Shown: positions 52,543 through 59,947 of the stretch, in pieces
Position numbering within the stretch: position 1 is the first letter of the stretch
Layout of the letters: the number at the start of each line of letters is the position of its first letter
Notes under the pieces: generated by a model
What the model was told of the DNA's origin: nothing
Database searches by the model: none
Seen by the model: only the letters and a program-made list of their open reading frames with translations
Position numbers and translations under genes: made by a program
Origin: an uncultured Rothia sp.
Lineage (GTDB): Bacteria; Actinomycetota; Actinomycetes; Actinomycetales; Micrococcaceae
NCBI RefSeq assembly: GCF_916715725.1
Contig: NZ_CAKAPD010000001.1
Location: forward strand, 372,001 to 436,000
DNA: 64,000 bases
Direction of reading: 5' to 3'

Positions 52543-53244
52543 CTAGTGGCGGCAACCGCATCCGCCGCCGGAACGCTTGACCGATGCAGCCGCCGCACGC
52601 AGGGAGGCGATGGCCGCCTCCGGGCCGCCGAGCGCCTCATCCACGCCGTAGACCGAGCTGCCGGCAACGAAGCAGGTTGCGCCCGCCTCCGCGGCACGCG
52701 GGATGGTCTCTTCGGTGATACCGCCGTCCACCTGCACGGTCACCGGCAGGTTCGCGCCCTCAATCGCCTTGGCGGCGCGGGCAATCTTCGGCAGGGTCAC
52801 GTCCAGGAACGCCTGGCCGCCGAAGCCGGGTTCCACGGTCATAATCAGCAGCATGTCCAGTTCGCTGAGCATGTCCAGGTAGGGTTCCACGGCGGTTGCC
52901 GGGCGCAGCGCCATACCCGCCTTCGCGCCCTCAGCACGCAGGGTGCGCGCCAGCTTGATGGGGGCGATAGCCGCCTCCGCGTGGAAGGTCACCGATTCGC
53001 AGCCCATGCTGGCGTATTCGGGTGCCCAACGGTCGGCGTCCTCAATCATCAGGTGCACGTCGAACGGCACCGGGGAGATTTCGCGCAGACGCTTGACCAC
53101 GGGCGGGCCCCAGGTGAGGTTGGGGACAAAGTGGTTGTCCATCACGTCAATATGCGCGGCATCTGCGGTGGAAATGCGCTCCAGCTCGCGCTGCAGGTTC
53201 GCGAAATCCGCCGAGAGAATCGACGGGTTAATGGCAATACCCAT
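52543..53244 (-). CDS. rpe: Ribulose-phosphate 3-epimerase
   Basis: Rpe interconverts ribulose 5-phosphate and xylulose 5-phosphate. The 233-residue TIM barrel shows NPSILSADFANL (~8), the metal site in AHIDVMDNHFVPNLTWGP (~34), the signature VHLMIEDADRW (~65), MTVEPGFGGQAFL (~137) and VDGGI (~175). An unusual C-terminus, GGGCGCRH, could bind metal. ATG 53244 follows GAAAGGAACCCC. It lies 54 bp after rsmB in a run starting at def. Confidence 0.97.
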   Translation of the reverse strand: MGIAINPSILSADFANLQRELERISTADAAHIDVMDNHFVPNLTWGPPVVKRLREISPVPFDVHLMIEDADRWAPEYASMGCESVTFHAEAAIAPIKLARTLRAEGAKAGMALRPATAVEPYLDMLSELDMLLIMTVEPGFGGQAFLDVTLPKIARAAKAIEGANLPVTVQVDGGITEETIPRAAEAGATCFVAGSSVYGVDEALGGPEAAIASLRAAAASVKRSGGGCGCRH

Positions 53245-53298
53245 GGGGTTCCTTTCAAATCCGTGTCGTATGGCGAGTGGTGCTAGGCGGTGAAGCGG

Positions 53299-55293
53299 CT
53301 AGTTCTTACGCAGCAGGGCGAGGAACATGGCGTCGGTTCCGTGCACGTGCGGCCACAGCTGTGCGGTGGTCGGGTTCTCCGAAGCCTTCACGACCGGGGC
53401 GCCCTTCTTGACCTTGATTTCGGGGGTGTGGCCGGGGTCCTTCTCCCCCGCCAGCACGCTCACGGGTTCGCCGTTCGCGCCTTCGGTGTGCAGGGCAACT
53501 TCGCGCAGTGCGGCGGCGGAGTCGAGCAGGCTGACCGCGCCGCTTTCGAGCACCTCAGCCACAATGTTCTGGGTTTCTGCCGCGTGCGGGGAGCAGGTCA
53601 CGTAGGCGATGACGCCGCCGGGGCGGGTCGCTTCAATGGCCGCGTCCAGGAGCTGACGCTGCAGGGGCAGTAGCTCTGCAATATCGCGCGGGGACTTGCG
53701 CCAACGCGCCTCGGGGCGGCGGCGCAGGGCACCCAGACCGGAGCAGGGCACATCCACCATGACGCGGTCGAACAGCTGACCGGGTTCAATGGATCCGGGC
53801 AGGTCGGAGGCGTTCTTGCGCAGGGTCTCGCGGATCTGGCGGCCGTCGCCGGCGAGTACCGTGTAGCTGTCCTCGGGCAGGGGGCGCATGGAGGATTCCA
53901 CGAGCTGGGCGCGGTGCGGTGCCGCCTCGTTGGCGACCAGGGATGCGCCGCGCTGAACACCGAGCGCGCCAAGCAGCGCCGCCTTACCGCCGGGGCCTGC
54001 GCACAGGTCGAGCCAGGCGGTATCGGTGCCGTCCAGGGGTGCAGCGGCGAGCGCGCGTGCCACCAGCTGGGAACCGGCATCCTGCGCACGGACGGTGCCT
54101 TCACGCACGGATTCCAGGCGCGCCAAGTCGCCGGAGGCATACAGTGCCGAGCCCTCGACCAGCTCGCCATCGACAGCGCCCTGTTCGCGCGCCTCGTCGA
54201 GGCTACCCAGGCCGGGCAGCGCAACCAGGTTCACCACGGGGGCGAGGTTGTCCGCTTCGAGCAGCTGCTCAATTTCGGAGGCGGGGCGGCCGTGCGCGAC
54301 GAGTGCCTGGCGCATGGAACGCACAATCCAGCCGGGGTGCGAGGCGAGCAGCGCCATGCGCTCGGTGTCGTCCTTCGCGTCCTCGATGATGAGTTCGTAC
54401 CACTCTTCGGGGGTGCGCTCGGAGACGCGGCGCAGCACCGCGTTAATAAAGCTTGCCGGGCCCGCACCGATCTTTTCGCGTGCCAGGGACACGCTCTGGT
54501 TCAGTGCCGCGTGGGCGGGAACGCGCATGTTCAGCAGCTGGTGCACGCCCATGCGCAGCACAATGAGGGTGGTGGTGCCGACCTTCTCGAGGGGGCGGTC
54601 TACGCAGCGGCTGAGGATTGCGTCGTAGGTACCCTGGTGGCGCAGCGTGCCGTAGGTCAGCTCGGTTGCGAAGCCTGCGTCGCGGTGGTCGAGGCGGTGA
54701 CTACGAATCGCCTTGGGCAGCACGAGGTTCGCGTAGGCGTCAGATTCCGCCACGGAGCGCAGTACGTCGAAGACGGTTGCGCGTGCGGTGTCTGCGGTAC
54801 GCGAGCGTGCGGAGGGTGCCGCCGCGGAGAATTCGCGGGCGGACATGGAGCGGCGGTTGCGTTCGTGGCCGCTCTTATTGCGCTGGGAGGTGCCGCCGCC
54901 ACCGCGTTTGGTGTCGTCGTGCTCGGTCTTGGCTCGGCGTGCGGCGCGTTCGACGCTGGTCAGGCCGTCAAAGCGGCGGCCGGTGCGCGATTCGGTGCGG
55001 GAGTTGTCATCCCACTTCTGCGGGCGGTTCTGAGCACCCTGCCCCTGCGAACGCTGGTTCTGCGAGCGCTGATTCTGCGAACGCTGGTTCTGGGAACGCT
55101 GAGAATTCTGAGACTGCTGGCGGTTCTGCTCGCCTGCACCCGAGCCATTACCCGAGCCGGAGCGGCGGCGACGCTTACGCTTCGCACCGCCCTCACCCTG
55201 ACCGCCGCCCTGGTTGAACTTGCCGTTACCGGCATTACCGGCGTGACCGGGCTTGCCGTGTCCTCCCTTGTAGGGGCGCTTTTCGTTGCTCAT
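53299..55293 (-). CDS. rsmB: 16S rRNA (cytosine-967-C5)-methyltransferase with long disordered N-terminus
   Basis: RsmB methylates C967 of 16S rRNA using S-adenosylmethionine. After about 165 disordered residues rich in Gly, Asn, Gln, Ser and Arg (including a KRKRRRRS patch) comes a NusB-like domain (170-310: RATVFDVLRSV, then SFINAVLRRV). The methyltransferase fold follows, with LDLCAGPGGKAALL (~430), catalytic Cys in VDVPCSGLGALRRRPEARW (~515) and the second Cys in YVTCSPHAAET (~565). At 664 residues it is over 200 longer than E. coli RsmB, wholly because of the N-terminus. Its start overlaps the fmt stop by four bases. Confidence 0.95.
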   Translation of the reverse strand: MSNEKRPYKGGHGKPGHAGNAGNGKFNQGGGQGEGGAKRKRRRRSGSGNGSGAGEQNRQQSQNSQRSQNQRSQNQRSQNQRSQGQGAQNRPQKWDDNSRTESRTGRRFDGLTSVERAARRAKTEHDDTKRGGGGTSQRNKSGHERNRRSMSAREFSAAAPSARSRTADTARATVFDVLRSVAESDAYANLVLPKAIRSHRLDHRDAGFATELTYGTLRHQGTYDAILSRCVDRPLEKVGTTTLIVLRMGVHQLLNMRVPAHAALNQSVSLAREKIGAGPASFINAVLRRVSERTPEEWYELIIEDAKDDTERMALLASHPGWIVRSMRQALVAHGRPASEIEQLLEADNLAPVVNLVALPGLGSLDEAREQGAVDGELVEGSALYASGDLARLESVREGTVRAQDAGSQLVARALAAAPLDGTDTAWLDLCAGPGGKAALLGALGVQRGASLVANEAAPHRAQLVESSMRPLPEDSYTVLAGDGRQIRETLRKNASDLPGSIEPGQLFDRVMVDVPCSGLGALRRRPEARWRKSPRDIAELLPLQRQLLDAAIEATRPGGVIAYVTCSPHAAETQNIVAEVLESGAVSLLDSAAALREVALHTEGANGEPVSVLAGEKDPGHTPEIKVKKGAPVVKASENPTTAQLWPHVHGTDAMFLALLRKN
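55024..55113 (-). repeat. SQNQR coding repeats in rsmB N-terminus
   Basis: Codes for four to five tandem QRSQN units (residues about 60-90). The DNA units (gaacgctggttctg on the plus strand) are nearly identical, so the number of units probably varies between strains. Confidence 0.75.
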
Positions 55294-56258
55294 GCGAGTA
55301 CCACCAGGCCTTCCGCCATGTCCTTACCAGCGCCGCGAGCCCACGCGGGCGCATCCATCATTTTCTTACCGGCAGGCTGAACCTGCAGCAGCGTCAGGGG
55401 TTCGGTACCGGTTCCGACCAGTACCTTCTTCGCGTGCAGACGCACCGCACCGGGCGCGAGGGGGCCGCCGTTCGCCTCGGTCAGGGACTGCACCAGGCGC
55501 TCATCGGCAACCGCCAGACCACCGATCTTGAAGCGGTTTTCGCCCAGTTCGCACCATGCGCCGGGTTCGGGGGTCACGCCGCGGAAGCGTGCCAGGATCT
55601 GCTCGGCGGGTTCGGTCCAGGTGAGGCGGCCGTCGGCAATGCTCATCTTGGAGGCGTAGCTGACCGACTCGTCCTCGACCTGCACGGTGCCGCTCTCGCC
55701 CGCTTCGAGGCGTTCGAAGGTGCGCTCAAGCAGTGCGCCGCCGCTGGTGGCAAGGCGCATCAGCACGGTGCCTGCGGTGTCGTCGGCGGCTACGGGGGTG
55801 GATTCCTGTTCGAAGGTGGGGCCGGTGTCCAGGCCTTCTTCGAGCAGGAAGGTGGTGGAGAAAATTTCCTGCTCACCGGCGATGAGGGCGCGCTGCACGG
55901 GGGCGGCGCCGCGCCATGCGGGCAGCTTGGAGAAGTGCAGGTTGACCCAGCCGTAGCGCAGGGATTCCAGCGCGGACAGCGGCAGCAGGGCACCGTAGGC
56001 GACCACGGCGGCCGCGTCAGCGTTCAGTTCGGCAACGGCTGCGGCGGCTTCGTCGTTCCAGCGGTTTGCTTTCACGATGGGCAGGCCGAGCTCTTCGGCA
56101 CGCTGCGCGACCGGGGAGGGGGTGAGCACGCGCTTGCGGCCCACGGGGGCATCTTCGCGGGTGAGCACGCCGACCACGCGCACCTTATCGGAGTTCGCCA
56201 GGTAGTCGAGCGGGGGCACTGCAACGTCGGGGGTGCCTGCGTAAATGATGTTGAGCAT
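55290..56258 (-). CDS. fmt: Methionyl-tRNA formyltransferase
   Basis: Fmt formylates initiator Met-tRNA with 10-formyltetrahydrofolate. The 322-residue product has YAGTPDVAVPPLDYL (~6), GVLTREDAPVGR, the catalytic block with Asn/His/Asp (YGALLPLSALES, NLHFSKLPAWRGAAPVQRALIAG around 110-130) and DTGPTFEQ (~150), then a C-terminal OB-like domain. Def, which removes the formyl group later, is immediately upstream (6-bp gap), the usual pairing. Confidence 0.97.
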   Translation of the reverse strand: MLNIIYAGTPDVAVPPLDYLANSDKVRVVGVLTREDAPVGRKRVLTPSPVAQRAEELGLPIVKANRWNDEAAAAVAELNADAAAVVAYGALLPLSALESLRYGWVNLHFSKLPAWRGAAPVQRALIAGEQEIFSTTFLLEEGLDTGPTFEQESTPVAADDTAGTVLMRLATSGGALLERTFERLEAGESGTVQVEDESVSYASKMSIADGRLTWTEPAEQILARFRGVTPEPGAWCELGENRFKIGGLAVADERLVQSLTEANGGPLAPGAVRLHAKKVLVGTGTEPLTLLQVQPAGKKMMDAPAWARGAGKDMAEGLVVLA

Positions 56259-56264
56259 GTGAGC

Positions 56265-56861
56265 CTACTTTCCGAAGCTACCGAAGGAGGAACCGGCACC
56301 GAATGTGCCACCGCCGCCGAAGGCACCGCCCACGCGGGCTGCACGCTCGGTCACGGTCTTAGCAGCGACCGTGTTGTAGTCTGCGGCGCGCAGGGCACGC
56401 ATCACGCGCTGGCGGTCTTCGCCCACGAGACGGTCGATGAAGAGCTTGCCGTGCAGGTGGTCGGTTTCGTGCTGCAGCATGCGCGCGAACAGACCCTCAC
56501 CCTCCAGTACGAGGGGTTCGCCGTGGCGGTCCACGCCGGTCACGCGCGCCCAGTTCTTGCGCGGGGTCGCGGACTTCTGGCCGGGCACGGACAGGCAGCC
56601 TTCGCCGCCTTCCTGGTCTTCTTCGCCGACTTCAAGCACGGGGTTAATGATGTAGCCTTCGCGGTCGTCAATGCCGCCGAAGGTGAAGATCTGCTTGGAG
56701 ATGCCAACCTGCGGGCCGGCAAGGCCCACGCCGCCCACGTCGTACATGGTTTCTAGCATGTCGTCGATGAGTCGTGCCAGGTCGTCGTCGAAGACGGTGA
56801 TGGGGTCGCAGACGCTGCGCAGCACCGGGTCGCCTACGGTGCGGATGCTCAGGATGGTCAT
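56265..56861 (-). CDS. def: Peptide deformylase
   Basis: Def is a metalloenzyme that removes the N-formyl group from nascent proteins. Motif 1 is GVGLAGPQVG (~45; Gly where most have Ala), motif 2 is EGCLSVPG (~90) with the metal-binding Cys, and motif 3 is QHETDHLHG (~133) with two metal His and the catalytic Glu. The C-terminal 25 residues (VGGAFGGGGTFGAGSSFGSFG) form a Gly/Phe tail not needed for catalysis. First gene of the def-fmt-rsmB-rpe run, 198 residues. Confidence 0.97.
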   Translation of the reverse strand: MTILSIRTVGDPVLRSVCDPITVFDDDLARLIDDMLETMYDVGGVGLAGPQVGISKQIFTFGGIDDREGYIINPVLEVGEEDQEGGEGCLSVPGQKSATPRKNWARVTGVDRHGEPLVLEGEGLFARMLQHETDHLHGKLFIDRLVGEDRQRVMRALRAADYNTVAAKTVTERAARVGGAFGGGGTFGAGSSFGSFGK

Positions 56862-57155
56862 GGTTCTCCTTTGCCGGCTGGTGCCGGGAATGTGCTTACG
56901 GATTTCAAAATGGTGGCAGAACTGCGCTGATGGCTTTTCGCAACGGGTTCTTCACAGAAGGTTCTCCCTAGCGGGTTCTTTACAGTGGGCGCGCGGGCGC
57001 CGTTCTGCCTATTGTTCTATTGTCGCCGATTCGCTAGCGCGAATCTAGAACGAATCGAGGCGGCAGGGTGAGGGCTGAGCCTCACCTCCCTGCGCTCACC
57101 TGCGCGGGCTCACCTCCACAGGGGTTTATGCCTCTCCTCCACGCCCGCTACTCCC
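56862..57155. other. Intergenic region upstream of def
   Basis: About 290 bp. The phrase gcgggttcttcaca/gcgggttctttaca occurs twice (about 56940 and 56974). No gene or clear terminator is seen; it should carry the def promoter near 56880-57000. Confidence 0.4.
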
Positions 57156-57205
57156 CTATGCCACCGGCGGGGGTACTAGCCTATGCCACCGGTGGCGGTA
57201 CTACG
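57156..57205. repeat. 25-bp tandem duplication at the 3' end of the nuclease gene
   Basis: ctatgccaccggcgggggtac... at 57156-57180 is repeated with two mismatches at 57181-57205. The second copy encodes the last residues (PPPVA) and stop of the minus-strand gene; the first lies just beyond the stop. Confidence 0.8.
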
Positions 57206-58029
57206 GGCATGAGCGCAGGGTCTTCAAATTCTTGAACCTGGCGGTCGAATTCCCAGACGCGGCGCAGGGCGCAGAACTTGTACCAGTTGCGTTCGAGCAC
57301 GGCGGGGTTTGCCTGCTGCGGCAACACCTGCGTTTCGCCGAGTGCCACGCCCATGAGGACGGGCGCGTCGCCGTATTTCCAGGGTTCCCAGGTGCCTTCG
57401 TCGGGGTCGACGAGGGATTCTTCGGCTTTGAGTCCGGCGACGAGCTGCATGACGACTTTTTCGTCAAGTGCTTTGACGCGGCCACGTTTGTCGGTGCCTT
57501 TGGTTTTGTAGTCGATGATGCAGGTTCGGCCTGCGATTTCTGCGACGAGGTCGAGGGTGCCCGCGTAGCCGACGATGTCGTTCCAGATGGTGACTTCGGC
57601 GGCGAGGGGGCGGGGTTTGAATGCTTCCCACCATTCGTCGAAGCGGTCGGCGTAGGCTTGTTCGCCGTTGATGATGAGCTGTTCGCGGCTTTCGTCGAGG
57701 TTGTGTTCTCGGCCCATGGCGCGTAGGGCGACGGCTTCGGCGTAGTTGTGGACGCGGTCGCCTCGGGCGGCGGCTGCATCGCGGTATCGTTCGGAGGCGC
57801 TGGCTGCGTCGCGGATGATGGCGAATTTGAGGCCGTGGGATCCGGTGGCGCGGTAGGCGCGCTGGTCTTCGAGGGCGGCTTTGGCGGCCATGTACCCGTG
57901 CCAGCCGCTGAGGTCGTTGGCGTGCTGCCCGATGACGGTGGTGATGGAGGGGACGAGGAGTTCTCCTCCGCGGACGCGCGCGTACATGCGTCCGTAGTCG
58001 GTGGCTGCGGCGAGTTCGGGTGTTGTCAC
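57181..58029 (-). CDS. PD-(D/E)XK nuclease superfamily protein
   Basis: GTG 58029 with GAGG six bases upstream gives 282 residues. Upstream in-frame starts would run into a tRNA terminator. The core has SITTVIGQHAND (~25), RDAAAARGDRVHNYAEAV (~90, matching the HxxxE-type first motif of Cas4/RecB-like nucleases), GYAGTLDLVAEI (~155, motif Asp) and CIIDYKTKG (~170, the D-x-K core). These are the metal and catalytic residues of the fold. It lacks the Cys cluster of Cas4 and any helicase. Related small genes occur in phages and as orphan host genes. It stands alone between def and a tRNA group; role unknown, DNA end processing inferred. Confidence 0.75.
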   Translation of the reverse strand: MTTPELAAATDYGRMYARVRGGELLVPSITTVIGQHANDLSGWHGYMAAKAALEDQRAYRATGSHGLKFAIIRDAASASERYRDAAAARGDRVHNYAEAVALRAMGREHNLDESREQLIINGEQAYADRFDEWWEAFKPRPLAAEVTIWNDIVGYAGTLDLVAEIAGRTCIIDYKTKGTDKRGRVKALDEKVVMQLVAGLKAEESLVDPDEGTWEPWKYGDAPVLMGVALGETQVLPQQANPAVLERNWYKFCALRRVWEFDRQVQEFEDPALMPVVPPPVA

Positions 58030-58109
58030 GGGGTACCTCATTCTCGGGTGGTTGTGTCCGCGGCTGGGTTTGTACTGCTTGTGGACACAAATACCGGTGG
58101 GCATAATAA

Positions 58110-58135
58110 AACCCCCGTTCCTTGAAACGGGGGTT
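58110..58135 (-). terminator. Terminator of tRNA-Val (CAC)
   Basis: The arms aacccccgttcc / aaacgggggtt sit five bases past the tRNA 3' end; the minus strand continues TTTTATTATG. Confidence 0.85.
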
Positions 58136-58140
58136 ATTGG

Positions 58141-58212
58141 TGCGTGATACTGGGTTCGAACCAGTGACCTCTTCGGTGTGAACGAAGCGCGCTACCACTG
58201 CGCCAATCACGC
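58141..58212 (-). tRNA. tRNA-Val (anticodon CAC)
   Basis: The 72-base minus-strand cloverleaf has acceptor GCGTGAT/ATCACGC, anticodon arm CTTCG-TTCACAC-CGAAG with anticodon CAC, T-arm CTGGTTCGAACCCAG and discriminator A. Confidence 0.95.
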
Positions 58213-58275
58213 TTACGGATAAGACTATACCGAGGCTTGGCGTGAAGGTCAAATTCTGCGCTCCCCTTTTTTTAC

Positions 58276-58365
58276 TGCCGCCGAGAAGCCACTTGTGTTT
58301 CGAAAAGCCACAAAAATAGTGGCTTCTCGAAACACTTGTGGCTTTTCGAGGAGTATGCGGCGGCA
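58276..58365. repeat. 90-bp palindromic element built from four GTGGCTTYTCG units
   Basis: Copies of the 11-mer lie inverted at 58282-58292 and 58301-58311 and direct at 58319-58329 and 58338-58348, each pair separated by 8 bp, with outer arms tgccgccg (58276) / cggcggca (58358). The whole could fold as a hairpin of about 30 bp with a 7-base loop. Confidence 0.85.
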
Positions 58366-58407
58366 CCATAGAATCTAAAAGATCTTCCGACAGATACAGA
58401 TATAAAT

Positions 58408-58443
58408 AAAAAAGCCTGGCTTCCGAAGAAACCAGGCTTTTTC
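58408..58443 (-). terminator. Terminator of tRNA-Glu/tRNA-Gln transcript
   Basis: The arms aaaaagcctggctt / aaccaggcttttt lie just past tRNA-Glu, with a T-run on the minus strand. Confidence 0.9.
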
Positions 58444-58449
58444 CTAGTG

Positions 58450-58522
58450 TGACCCCAACCGGATTTGAACCGGTGTTGCCGCCGTGAGAGGGCGGAGTAC
58501 TAGGCCGCTATACGATGGGGCC
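58450..58522 (-). tRNA. tRNA-Glu (anticodon CUC)
   Basis: The 73-base minus-strand cloverleaf has acceptor GGCCCCA/TGGGGTC, anticodon arm CCGCC-CTCTCAC-GGCGG with anticodon CTC, T-arm CCGGTTCAAATCCGG and discriminator A. Confidence 0.95.
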
Positions 58523-58544
58523 GCAACCTCCGTTAGGAGGTTAG

Positions 58545-58616
58545 CTGGGATACCAGGACTCGAACCTAGAACAAAGGAACCAGAAACCTTCGTGTTGCCA
58601 ATTACACCATATCCCA
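58545..58616 (-). tRNA. tRNA-Gln (anticodon CUG)
   Basis: The 72-base minus-strand cloverleaf has acceptor TGGGATA/TATCCCA, anticodon loop TTCTGGT with anticodon CTG, T-arm TAGGTTCGAGTCCTG and discriminator G. It lies 22 bp upstream of tRNA-Glu; a small hairpin (aacctc/gaggtt) between them may guide processing. Confidence 0.93.
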
Positions 58617-59151
58617 TTACTCTATTGAGTTACCGTTCCGTTTTTCACCTTTCGGCTTTTCACCGGAACGAGTAATAACTATACGGGTCTTTCTGGAGGC
58701 GTGCAAGCCGAAATCTGGAGAGCCGCCTCACATTCACGGTTTTATGCCCGCTACTTCCGCGTGTTTCCGGGGTTTTTGGGGTTAAAAAGTTTTTTAAATT
58801 TCTTCAAAAAGAGGGTTTTGGGGGCCGATTTTCACCCTTCAAAGCAGCTTCTAGGGGACTTGGAGAGCAGTTTTATCCTCACCCCTGCACGTTTTGCACC
58901 CCAAATTTTTTTGAAGATTTTTCCCCTGCACTGTCTCCCGGTCGTCAGATGGCCGGGCAGTCAGGTAGCTAGGTGATCAGATAGCCGGGCAGCCGGTTAA
59001 CTGACTAGCCAGCTAGCCTGGCGGCCAACTCACCCAAGCAACCACCTCGGGAAAGATCGCAGGACCCCCGCTCTGCACATCCAAAAACTAAAAACCCGGA
59101 GACAGCAAAAACCCGGAGGTAATAAAAAAATAAAAACCCAGAGACAACGAA
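58617..59151. other. Intergenic DNA between tRNA-Gln and tRNA-Gly
   Basis: About 535 bp with no credible gene. 58690-58920 is T-rich. 58950-59030 is a string of short palindromes (gccgggcag, agctaggt, ctagccagctag). 59085-59145 repeats aaaaacccggag-like units three times. It reads like degenerate spacer DNA. Confidence 0.5.
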
Positions 59152-59177
59152 AAGCCCCGAGGCGAACCTCGGGGCTT
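59152..59177 (-). terminator. Terminator of tRNA-Gly
   Basis: The perfect arms aagccccgagg / cctcggggctt close a 4-base loop seven bases past the tRNA; the minus strand continues TTCGTTG. Confidence 0.85.
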
Positions 59178-59183
59178 GAGTGG

Positions 59184-59256
<73 letters not shown>

Positions 59257-59440
59257 ATGTTTCGCTTTGAACTTTTCAGTTCGTCGCAACAACATGTACT
59301 ACTATACGAGCCTTTGCCGGGGTGTGCAAACCAAATTCTTGCCACACCCCTCCAAATGGAGCCATATTCACCCATATAAAACATACTGACTAGTAGTTTT
59401 ACAGGAAATATCCATCACAAAAAATATTCTCAAATTTGCG

Positions 59441-59510
59441 AAAAAATCCCCTTATCCGCCGGGTTTCTTCAGACCTTTCGGTCGTCTGATTCCCGTTGGA
59501 TAAGGGGATT
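59441..59510 (-). terminator. Terminator of the gltX-membrane protein transcript
   Basis: The outer arms aatccccttatcc / ggataaggggatt enclose an inner gacctttcggtc hairpin; the minus strand ends in TTTTTT (59441-59446). It starts 10 bp past the stop of the small membrane protein gene. Confidence 0.9.
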
Positions 59511-59519
59511 CTCTAGAGC

Positions 59520-59945
59520 TTAGTCGCTGCTACCGCCGGAGTCGCCTCCACCGGAATCGCCGCCGCCAGAGTAGTCGGAGCTGCTGTAGCTACTGTAGTC
59601 CGAGCTGCTGGAGCTACTGGAGCTTCCGGCGTCGAAGTCGCCTGCGTCCGGGTCGGGGCCCGGGTCCACGAAGTCGTCTTCTTCCTCTTCTTCGCCCGAA
59701 GAGTCCGAAGAATCAACAACAGACGACGAGGTGCTCACGTCGCCGCCGCGAGCCGCGTTCTGCATGGCGCGTGCCTCCAGGAACGCGGTCACGTAGGCGA
59801 GCGCCGCACCGGCAATAATGATGACGACCATCCATACGGAGCGGTCAAAACCGGCAATGTAGGCGAACAGCCAGATAATGCAGGCGTTGGTGAGCGCCAT
59901 GATGGAGCCCTTCAGCAGCGCCTTCCCCATGATCGATTGATTCAT
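59520..59945 (-). CDS. Small membrane protein with acidic Ser-rich tail
   Basis: The 141-residue protein has two predicted membrane helices (about residues 12-32 and 36-56, with the second reading VWMVVIIIAGAALAYVTAF). A cytoplasmic or external tail follows, with an acidic block (GEEEEEDDFVDPGPD) and Ser/Tyr/Gly runs (SSSSSSSSDYSSYSS). The gene begins 2 bp after gltX and shares its terminator, so it is co-transcribed with a tRNA synthetase; the meaning of that is unclear. No family recognised. The tail DNA is repetitive and could vary in length. Confidence 0.7.
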   Translation of the reverse strand: MNQSIMGKALLKGSIMALTNACIIWLFAYIAGFDRSVWMVVIIIAGAALAYVTAFLEARAMQNAARGGDVSTSSSVVDSSDSSGEEEEEDDFVDPGPDPDAGDFDAGSSSSSSSSDYSSYSSSDYSGGGDSGGGDSGGSSD

Positions 59946-59947
59946 GG

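Noticed and set aside
57181..58029. Cas4 assignment for the PD-(D/E)XK gene
   Set aside because: The four cysteines of Cas4 are absent and there is no CRISPR array or cas1/cas2 in the window.
58950..59030. Possible att site or phage remnant next to tRNA-Gly
   Set aside because: Short palindromes only; no copy of the tRNA 3' end is repeated nearby and there is no integrase.
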